In this document: positions 57,438 to 64,000 of the stretch, in pieces
How positions within the stretch are numbered: position 1 is the first letter of the stretch
Layout: the number at the start of each line of letters is the position of its first letter
DNA from: Oscillospiraceae bacterium
GTDB taxonomy: Bacteria; Bacillota; Clostridia; Lachnospirales; Lachnospiraceae
Assembly: GCA_021771715.1 (NCBI GenBank)
Contig: JAETOO010000002.1
Location: 1-64,000 of the forward strand
Length of the DNA: 64,000 bases
Direction: 5' to 3'
Made by a program: the position numbers and the translations under genes
The notes under the pieces: generated by a model
Seen by the model: only the letters and a program-made list of their open reading frames with translations
The model's database searches: none
What the model was told of the DNA's origin: nothing

Positions 57438-60400
57438 TCAGCTCCCCAGAATCGCGAGCAGTTCCTCCTTCGAGAGCGCCGTGATCGGGACGGTATCTCC
57501 GGAGAGGAGACGTCCGGCCAGCTCCTGCTTTTTCTCCTGCAGCCCGACAATTTTCTCCTCGATCGTATCCTGCGCGATCAGCTTGAAGACCACGACCTGG
57601 CTGCGCTGCCCGATCCGGTGTGCACGGTCGGTCGCCTGATTCTGCGCCGCCAGGTTCCACCACGGGTCAAAGTGGATCACGATGCTCGCCGCGGTCAGGT
57701 TCAGCCCGGTGCCTCCCGCCTTCAGCGAGATGAGAAAGACCGGAACGTTATCCGCGTTGAATGCTTCGGTCAGCCGCTGCCGCTCCTTCTTCGGCGTCTC
57801 ACCGGTCAGCTCATAGCAGGCGATCCCCTCCTCCTCGAACCGTCTTCTCAGGATCGGGAACATGCTCGTGAACTGCGAGAAAATCAGGACCTTGTGTCTG
57901 CCCCAGACCGCCTCCCGCACCAGCTCCACGCACGTCTCCACCTTGCACGCGCCCGCCGCGTAGTCCTCGTAGAGCAGCGACGGATCGCAGCAGATCTGCC
58001 GCAGCCGCGTCAGCCCGGCCAAAAGCTGCAGCTGCTCCCGCGAGAGCTCCTCGCTGCTCTTTGCGGCGATCTGGCCCGCGAGCTGCACGGCGTGCGCCTC
58101 GTAGAGCCTGCGCTGCTCCTCCTCCATCTGCGCGTAGACGATCTGCTCCAGCTTCTCCGGGAGCTCTTTGAGCACCTCCTGCTTCAGACGCCTCAGGATG
58201 AACGGCGCCACCAGCCTCCTCAGCCGCGCCGTCGCCCGGCCATCGCCGTCCTGCACGATCGGCTGCTCATACGCCGCGCGGAAGCTCTGGTACGTGCCGA
58301 GCATCCCCGGCATCAGGTAATCGAAAATGCTCCACAGCTCGCCGAGCCGGTTCTCGATCGGCGTGCCGGTCAGCGCGAACCGCGATGCCGCGCAAATCTT
58401 CTTTACCGACCGCGCCGCCTGCGTGCCCTGATTCTTGATGTTCTGCGCCTCGTCGATAATCTCCGTGTCGAACTCCAGCCCCTCATAAAGCGCGATGTCG
58501 CGCTTCAGCAGGTCGTACGACGTCACCCAGACATCGCCAAACATTACCTGCGCTGCTTCTCCGTCTGACGGCAGGCACTGCTGCGCCATCTCTTTGGCAG
58601 CCGCCTCTTCCCTCTCACATCCCGTCCGCAGACCGCTCTGCTCTTTCCCCGTCACGCCCTGCCACTGCCGCGCCGCCTCCAGAAACGCCTCCCGTGACGC
58701 TGCGCCCCCTGCGATCAATCGCACGTCGAGCGAGGGCGCGAACCGCTCAAGCTCGCGCTTCCAGTTGTAGACGAGCGAGGCCGGACAGACGATCAGCCCC
58801 GGCCTGCGGCTGATTCCCTCCTCCTTGCGCGCCAGCAGGTACGCGATCGTCTGCAGCGTCTTGCCAAGTCCCATCTCATCCGCGAGGATTCCGCCGAAGC
58901 CGAGCTGTGCCATGAGCCGCAGCCACCGGTAGCCGGTCCGCTGATACTCTCTCAGCGTCCCCGCGAGCGCTCCCGGCACCCGGTATTCACACACCTCCGC
59001 CTCTCTAAGTTCCCGCAGCAGCGCCTGGCAGCGCGCGTCCCGGCTCACCTCCAACGCTCCGTCCGCCTCCCGCAGAGACTCATCGACATAGCACGCGCGA
59101 TACCCCGGCAGGACGATGGTCTCCTTCTGCAGCTCCTTTTTTGAGAGGCCGAGACCATCCAGCAGCTCCGCCACCGCCGCGACGGAATTGTGCTCCAGCT
59201 CCAGGAAATCGCCGCTGCGCAAACGGTGATACTTTTTCCGTTTCCGGTAGCTCTCCAGAATCTCCTCCAGCTCTCCCGGTGAAAACACGTCCGAGGAAAC
59301 CGACAGCTCCAACAGCCCGCTCTCCAGCGAGATGCCCACCTGTGTCCGCGGGGACCGGATCACGGAGTGCGCACGGATGCGGTCTGTCGCGTAGACCTTC
59401 CCCTCCTGCTCCAGCTGGCTGATTCCGGTGTCCAGCAGCCGGTACATCAGATCGTGCTCAGACGACGCAAAGCACAGCACGCCCGCCTTCGCGTCTGTCC
59501 GCGGAAAATACGCGCGCGCGGCGGCAAGCGCCCTCCGCTCCCGGTCGACGTCGCGGTAACCCTCCCGGATTTTCCTGCGCACACTCTTTTGCCCGCTCCC
59601 GTCCGCACTGCCTCCTCCGAACGGCGTCTGCCCCTCGCCTGCCGGGATCCAACCGTTCTCCTGCAGTGCCCTGGCCTCCGGCCGCGCCCCAAGGGCGGTG
59701 CACGGCTCCTCCCGCTCCAGCAGATTGAACAGCGCGGCTCCGTAGGCGCACTCCGCCTTCAGCGTCACCCGCCCGTCCTCCTCGTCGAGATAATAGCGGA
59801 TCTCCGCCTTACCCGGCCGGTATGCTTCCAGCTCCGCTGCCCCGGCGTCCACCGCGCGCTGGCTCTCCAGCTCCGGCAGCACCGCCGCGCAGAATGCCCG
59901 CATATCCTCCGGCGCAATCCGGTAAAGCACCTCTTTTTCCGGATTCGCGCACTCCAGAATGCACTCCATCGCGCTCCGGTAGTCCTTTGTGCACCGGTAG
60001 ATCTCATCCTCCACTCGCACAAACAGGTACGCTTCGCCCTTCCAGATCGAGAGCGGCGGGATCGCGATCCGGTAGCCACCCTGCTCCTGTGTGAGATTAA
60101 GCCGCACAGGCGGATTTCCATCGACGATCCGAAGCGTGTCGTACCGGTACCCGATGCAGTCGTACTGGATCTTTTTTCCGATATTCAGACTCAGGAAGCG
60201 CTCCATCGTCGCAAGATTCAGCTGCAGCTCCTTGTCCGCCCTGTCTCTGTGCTCGCTGCACATTTCTTCCGCCGCGAGGATCAGCCTGACGTACTCCCAG
60301 CCCTGCGCGCTGAACGCGCTCTTGCTGTGCACGAACGAGAGGCGCTTCCCGTAGGTGTAGGCCGTCTCCGTCACCACCGCGCGCACGAAATCCGTCAGGC

Positions 60401-61007
60401 TCTTCAGCACGTACTTCCGGCCCTTCACCGTCCCTATCTGGAACGTCAGCGCGTAGCTCTTTCTGCCGAAATAGTAGTTCCAGCCGGTCTCGTGCAGCGT
60501 CGGGATCAGCTCGATCTCCCCGTCGGCCTCCTGCTCCCGCATCCGCTTGCGCATCACGTAATCCTGGATGATCCCGACCATCTCCCGGTCTGAGCGGACC
60601 CGCCGCGCCTCCGAGAGCATCCCGCGGTACGCGTGCATTCTCGCCCTGCTCCTGCTCTTCTCCAGATACGCAAGCGCAACCGCCGCACAGTGCGCACACA
60701 TGCCCGGGGACTCCTGAAACTCCGCGCACTCGCACGCATAGTCCTCGATCACGTCCTCGGACTTGTTGTAGCGCACCCAGACATAGAACGAATTCTCAGA
60801 AACCACCGTCTTCTGAGAATTCTCCTTGTCCCCCGCATCCTTGCGCCGCGGGTTTGCCGCGACGTTTCCTTCTATATAAATGGTCCCGGAAACCTCTGCC
60901 TCCTCCTCCCGCAGCGCCCCGACGGCGCCCGAGACCTGCAGCCGCTGCCCCTTCAAAAAGGTCAGCTCCCGCAGACAGAGCTTCTCTATCTCATTTTCGT
61001 CGAACAT
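57438..61007 (-). CDS. SNF2-family helicase with SWIM zinc finger
   Basis: This is a large DNA-translocating ATPase of the bacterial SNF2/Rad54-like type, about 1189 residues. The SWIM zinc-binding motif (CECAEFQESPGMCAHC) lies near residue 92-107. A long middle region (about 150-640) is the family's accessory domain. The helicase core has DEMGLGKTLQTIAYLLA (Walker A), IIDEAQNIKNQGTQ (DEAH-like) and, in the second lobe, LKAGGTGLNLTAASIVIHFD and QATDRAHRIGQ. The ATG at 61007 has AGGAG upstream. A hydrophilic insertion (GKEQSGLRTGCEREEAAAKE region) lies between helicase motifs Ia and II. Confidence 0.92.
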   Translation of the reverse strand: MFDENEIEKLCLRELTFLKGQRLQVSGAVGALREEEAEVSGTIYIEGNVAANPRRKDAGDKENSQKTVVSENSFYVWVRYNKSEDVIEDYACECAEFQESPGMCAHCAAVALAYLEKSRSRARMHAYRGMLSEARRVRSDREMVGIIQDYVMRKRMREQEADGEIELIPTLHETGWNYYFGRKSYALTFQIGTVKGRKYVLKSLTDFVRAVVTETAYTYGKRLSFVHSKSAFSAQGWEYVRLILAAEEMCSEHRDRADKELQLNLATMERFLSLNIGKKIQYDCIGYRYDTLRIVDGNPPVRLNLTQEQGGYRIAIPPLSIWKGEAYLFVRVEDEIYRCTKDYRSAMECILECANPEKEVLYRIAPEDMRAFCAAVLPELESQRAVDAGAAELEAYRPGKAEIRYYLDEEDGRVTLKAECAYGAALFNLLEREEPCTALGARPEARALQENGWIPAGEGQTPFGGGSADGSGQKSVRRKIREGYRDVDRERRALAAARAYFPRTDAKAGVLCFASSEHDLMYRLLDTGISQLEQEGKVYATDRIRAHSVIRSPRTQVGISLESGLLELSVSSDVFSPGELEEILESYRKRKKYHRLRSGDFLELEHNSVAAVAELLDGLGLSKKELQKETIVLPGYRACYVDESLREADGALEVSRDARCQALLRELREAEVCEYRVPGALAGTLREYQRTGYRWLRLMAQLGFGGILADEMGLGKTLQTIAYLLARKEEGISRRPGLIVCPASLVYNWKRELERFAPSLDVRLIAGGAASREAFLEAARQWQGVTGKEQSGLRTGCEREEAAAKEMAQQCLPSDGEAAQVMFGDVWVTSYDLLKRDIALYEGLEFDTEIIDEAQNIKNQGTQAARSVKKICAASRFALTGTPIENRLGELWSIFDYLMPGMLGTYQSFRAAYEQPIVQDGDGRATARLRRLVAPFILRRLKQEVLKELPEKLEQIVYAQMEEEQRRLYEAHAVQLAGQIAAKSSEELSREQLQLLAGLTRLRQICCDPSLLYEDYAAGACKVETCVELVREAVWGRHKVLIFSQFTSMFPILRRRFEEEGIACYELTGETPKKERQRLTEAFNADNVPVFLISLKAGGTGLNLTAASIVIHFDPWWNLAAQNQATDRAHRIGQRSQVVVFKLIAQDTIEEKIVGLQEKKQELAGRLLSGDTVPITALSKEELLAILGS

Positions 61008-61313
61008 ACATCTCTCCTGACTATCCACATCCGATGTCCCATGCAGACTCCAAAGCCAGTATACCTGAAATCGACCGAAAGCTCAAGCGAAAAAGTCCGG
61101 GTCTGCGAAAGAGAACAAGAATCAGCGCTGCAAAATCACCGCCGCCCGCGCGCGATTTTCCTGTTTTCAAATCCTGCCTTTTGCGCTACAATAGGGGCGG
61201 GGATTTTTACCTGTGGAACATCCTCCCGCGGCGGCTCCCACAGCCGGCCGCAACCTACGCTGCATGAATATCCGTGATACACACCGCTTCACAGAAGCCA
61301 TGAGGAATCGATT
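61008..61313. other. Divergent intergenic region between SNF2 and mutS2
   Basis: The only clear signals are a probable mutS2 promoter at 61164-61192 (TTTTCA, 17 bases, TACAAT) and a CTGTGG/CCACAG palindrome around 61211-61253 within the resulting leader. No gene is seen. Confidence 0.5.
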
Positions 61314-63707
61314 ATGAATGAAAAAGCCTTAAAGGTATTGGAATACCCGAAAATCATACAGAAACTCACAGAGTACGCCGCATCCGCGCCCGCAAAGGAG
61401 CTCTGCCGGAACCTCGTCCCGGTCTCTGACCTCTCGCAGATCCGGCGGATGCAGACGGAGACCACCGACGCGGTCAGCCGGCTGCTGCGCAAGGGCAACA
61501 TCTCGTTCTCCGGCCTGACGGACCTGAGGCCGTCACTGCGCCGGCTCGAGATCGGCAGCGCGCTGAACATCGAGGAGCTGCTGCGCGTCTGCCGGCTGCT
61601 CGAGACGACGGGCCGCGTCAAGGCGTGGTCGCGCAGCGCACGCACCGGCGAGGAGGAGCCCCAGGACGACTCCCTCGAGGAGCTGTTCGCCGGACTCTCG
61701 CCGCTCACGCCGCTCGCGCAGGAGATCACACGCTGCATTCTCTCCGAGGAGGAGATCGCCGACGACGCGAGCCCGGGGTTGCGGCAGGTGCGCCGCCAGA
61801 TGCACCAGACAAACGACCGCATCCGCCAGCAGCTGAACGCGCTCGTAAACGGCCAGACGCGCACCTATCTGCAGGACGCCGTGATCACACAGCGGAACGG
61901 CCGTTTCTGCATCCCGGTCAAGGCCGAATACCGCGGCCAGGTGCCCGGCATGATCCACGACCAGTCCTCGACCGGCTCCACGCTCTTCGTCGAGCCGATG
62001 GCCGTCGTGAAGTTGAACAATGACCTGCGCGAGCTCGAGCTGCGCGAGGAGAAGGAGATCGAGATCGTGCTGGCCACCCTGAGCAGCCAGGTTGCCGACC
62101 ACAGCGACGCGATCAACGACAACATCCTGCTCCTGACCGAGCTCGACTTTATCTTCGCCCGCGCACGGCTCTCGCTCTCCTACAAGGGCTCCGAGCCGGA
62201 CTTCAACGAGGACGGGCGCATCCGGATCAAGAAGGGCCGCCACCCGCTGCTCGACGCGAAAAAGGTCGTCCCGGTCGACATCCGGATCGGCGACGATTTC
62301 ACGATGCTCGTCATCTCCGGGCCAAACACAGGCGGAAAGACGGTCTCCCTGAAGACCGTCGGCCTCTTCACGCTGCTCGGCCAGGCCGGGCTGCACATCC
62401 CTGCCTCCGACCACTCGGAGCTCTCCGTCTTTGACGAGGTCTACGCGGACATCGGCGACGAGCAGAGCATTGAGCAGAGCCTGAGCACCTTCTCCTCGCA
62501 CATGACGAACATCGTCTCGTTCTGGGAGCAGGCCGACGAGCGCTCCCTGGTGCTCTTCGACGAGCTCGGCGCGGGCACGGATCCCACGGAGGGCGCGGCG
62601 CTCGCAATCGCGATTCTCTCGAACCTGCACCGCCGGGAGGTCCGCACCATCGCCACGACGCACTACAGCGAGCTGAAGGTCTTCGCCCTCTCGACGCCGG
62701 GCGTCGAGAACGGCTGCTGCGAGTTCAGCGTCGAGACGCTGCGCCCGACCTACCGCCTGCTGATCGGCGTGCCCGGCAAGAGCAACGCCTTCGCCATCTC
62801 GGAGAAGCTCGGCCTGCCCGACTACGTCATCGCGGAGGCAAAGGAGCATCTGTCCCAGGAGGCCGAGAGCTTTGAGGACGTCATCTCCGACCTCGAGTCC
62901 ACCCGGATTCTCGTCGAGCGCGAGCGCGAGGACGCCAACCGCTACCGGCTCGAGATGGAGGAGCTGAAAAAGCGCCTCGAGCGCAAGGAGGACCGGCTCG
63001 AATCCAGCCGCGACGAGATCCTGCGCAAGGCCCGCGAGGAGGCACAATCGATCCTGCGCGACGCGAAGGAGTACGCCGACGAGGCAATCCGCAAGTACAA
63101 CCGGCTGGGCAATGCCTCCGGATCCCAGAAGGAGATGGAGCGCGAGCGCGCGAAGCTGCGCGAGAAGGTCTCCGGCCTGCAGAACGACAACAGTCTCAAG
63201 ACCGCAAAGAGAGCAAAGAAGGAGCTGACCGCCAAGGACCTGCGCGTCGGCGACAGCGTGAAGGTGCTGAGCATGAACCTGCGCGGCACCGTCAGCACAC
63301 TGCCGGACGCAAAGGGCAATCTCTTCGTGCAGATGGGCATCCTCCGCTCTCAGGTTCACATAAAGGATCTCGAAAAGCTCGAAGACGAGCTCCCGGCATA
63401 CGCAAAGGGGCCGTCCTCAAAGGTGTCGGGCAGCGGCAAGATCAAAATGTCCAAATCCGCGACCATCAGCGCCGAGATCAACCTGCTCGGCATGACGACG
63501 GACGAGGCGATCGTCGAGCTCGACAAGTACCTCGACGATGCCTACCTCGCCCACCTCTCCCCGGTGCGCGTCGTCCACGGCAAGGGCACCGGCGCACTGC
63601 GCAAAGCCGTGCACCAGTACCTCCGCCGCCAAAAACACGTCGCCTCCTACCGCCTCGGCGAGTACGGCGAAGGGGACGCAGGGGTCACGATTGTAGAGTT
63701 TAAGTAA
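61314..63707 (+). CDS. mutS2: Endonuclease MutS2
   Basis: This is a MutS-family ATPase of 797 residues with a C-terminal Smr nuclease domain, acting in suppression of recombination and/or rescue of collided ribosomes. The core contains GPNTGGKTVSLKTVGLF (Walker A, near residue 340), LVLFDELGAGTDPTEGAALA (Walker B, near 410) and a long coiled coil (about 520-620). The Smr domain (about 720-797) reads INLLGMTTDEAIVELDKYLD, with VRVVHGKGTGALRKAVHQYL. The ATG at 61314 has GAGGA upstream. Dispersed element copy 3 begins directly after its stop codon. Confidence 0.96.
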   Translation: MNEKALKVLEYPKIIQKLTEYAASAPAKELCRNLVPVSDLSQIRRMQTETTDAVSRLLRKGNISFSGLTDLRPSLRRLEIGSALNIEELLRVCRLLETTGRVKAWSRSARTGEEEPQDDSLEELFAGLSPLTPLAQEITRCILSEEEIADDASPGLRQVRRQMHQTNDRIRQQLNALVNGQTRTYLQDAVITQRNGRFCIPVKAEYRGQVPGMIHDQSSTGSTLFVEPMAVVKLNNDLRELELREEKEIEIVLATLSSQVADHSDAINDNILLLTELDFIFARARLSLSYKGSEPDFNEDGRIRIKKGRHPLLDAKKVVPVDIRIGDDFTMLVISGPNTGGKTVSLKTVGLFTLLGQAGLHIPASDHSELSVFDEVYADIGDEQSIEQSLSTFSSHMTNIVSFWEQADERSLVLFDELGAGTDPTEGAALAIAILSNLHRREVRTIATTHYSELKVFALSTPGVENGCCEFSVETLRPTYRLLIGVPGKSNAFAISEKLGLPDYVIAEAKEHLSQEAESFEDVISDLESTRILVEREREDANRYRLEMEELKKRLERKEDRLESSRDEILRKAREEAQSILRDAKEYADEAIRKYNRLGNASGSQKEMERERAKLREKVSGLQNDNSLKTAKRAKKELTAKDLRVGDSVKVLSMNLRGTVSTLPDAKGNLFVQMGILRSQVHIKDLEKLEDELPAYAKGPSSKVSGSGKIKMSKSATISAEINLLGMTTDEAIVELDKYLDDAYLAHLSPVRVVHGKGTGALRKAVHQYLRRQKHVASYRLGEYGEGDAGVTIVEFK

Positions 63708-63916
63708 CCAGTTCAGCACACACCAAAATGCCAAGGCAGACCGGAACGAGCTTGCTCGTGTAGGGCTGTATTTGCATTGTGAAATGGGCGGGACGCCCAT
63801 TAGCCACAGACAGGAGCTGCGAAGCAGCGAATAGCTTGCGTTAGCAAGCGGCGCTGTGTGCCAGTGGCACACGTTTAGCGCCGACCGAAGCGGAGCGTAG
63901 ACCTGTGGCCTGTGTG
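63708..63916 (+). repeat. Dispersed multi-hairpin element, copy 3 (longest)
   Basis: It starts with CCAGTTCAGC at the base after the mutS2 stop. In order: ACGAGC-TT-GCTCGT within AATGC...GCATT, AATGGGCG-GGA-CGCCCATT, GCCACAGACAGGAGC, GCTGC-GAA-GCAGC, GCTTGC-GTTA-GCAAGC, GTGTGCC-AGT-GGCACAC, TTTAGCGCCGACCGAAGCGG and GACCTGTG. It unites the middle hairpins of copy 2 with the 3' blocks of copy 1, and several stems differ from those copies by paired substitutions. Confidence 0.88.
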
Positions 63917-63964
63917 ATGAACGTCCGGATTACCACATACAGCAAAATGCAAAGAGGAAGGGGA

Positions 63965-64000
63965 TGTCAATCATGGTAGCCAGACAGAAAATCCTGATCG
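63965..64000 (+). CDS. Partial gene at the window edge
   Basis: A frame with ATG at 63965 (AGGAAGGGG just upstream) or 63974 encodes MSIMVARQKILI and runs off the end of the window. KILI followed by a variable residue and acidic residues would suit a response regulator, but 12 residues are not enough to decide. Confidence 0.35.

Overview
The window looks like a chromosomal segment of a Gram-positive anaerobic gut Firmicute, most likely class Clostridia, family Lachnospiraceae. The support is inference from gene content: a YesMN-type two-component system, GHKL/LytTR regulators, a TPP-riboswitch thiC of the short (434-residue) type, Bmp-type nucleoside ABC transport, YhaM, MutS2, large serine recombinase remnants and strong AGGAGG ribosome binding sites with frequent GTG and TTG starts. 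Most of the window is GC-rich. About 33.8-44.3 kb is visibly AT-richer and holds nearly all the broken genes, so it is read as a decayed accessory island.

Layout. 0.1-7.1 kb: an orphan TrpX-type lipoprotein, a sodium:amino-acid symporter, a TPR protein, a Tat-exported flavinylated flavoprotein reductase and its divergent LysR regulator. 7.2-16.9 kb: a large cytoplasmic HD-domain/hybrid histidine kinase, a 242-bp foldback element, a heterodimeric ABC exporter, and a LytTR regulator with a GHKL kinase and a candidate 37-residue peptide between them. 17.1-26.9 kb: an arabinoside utilisation locus (binding protein, two permeases, GH51 arabinofuranosidase, MATE protein) with a divergent YesM/YesN sensor-regulator pair. 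26.9-28.7 kb: consensus promoter, TPP riboswitch, terminator, an 18-bp tandem repeat tract and thiC. 29-33.8 kb: small co-oriented genes (GyrI-like, Fic, GNAT, flavin reductase, MmcQ/YjbR, APH kinase).

33.8-45.3 kb is the island. Three large serine recombinase gene fragments are all broken at the same conserved codon, immediately before GISG, and share element-like end sequences. The cargo is a MATE/LysR pair, a DUF1349 protein and a decaying hexulose-phosphate (hxlAB) operon with a PHP phosphatase. An Abi_2-family HEPN gene, preceded by a promoter and a short structured, terminated RNA, sits at the right edge. 45.3-64 kb returns to core genes: rlmD, yhaM, a purine-nucleoside type uptake and hydrolysis cluster, a MATE pump, a SWIM/SNF2 helicase and mutS2.

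Three themes stand out. First, a dispersed multi-hairpin intergenic element occurs three times (54.2, 55.6 and 63.7 kb), and its copies show compensatory base changes. Second, short tandem repeats are unusually frequent and often lie in frame inside genes (ABC exporter ATPase, GyrI-like protein, Fic linker) or in leaders (thiC, flavoprotein). Third, the island suggests an element family that targets serine recombinase genes, next to a possible RNA-guarded Abi system. All assignments come from reading sequence and translations by eye; no database search was run.
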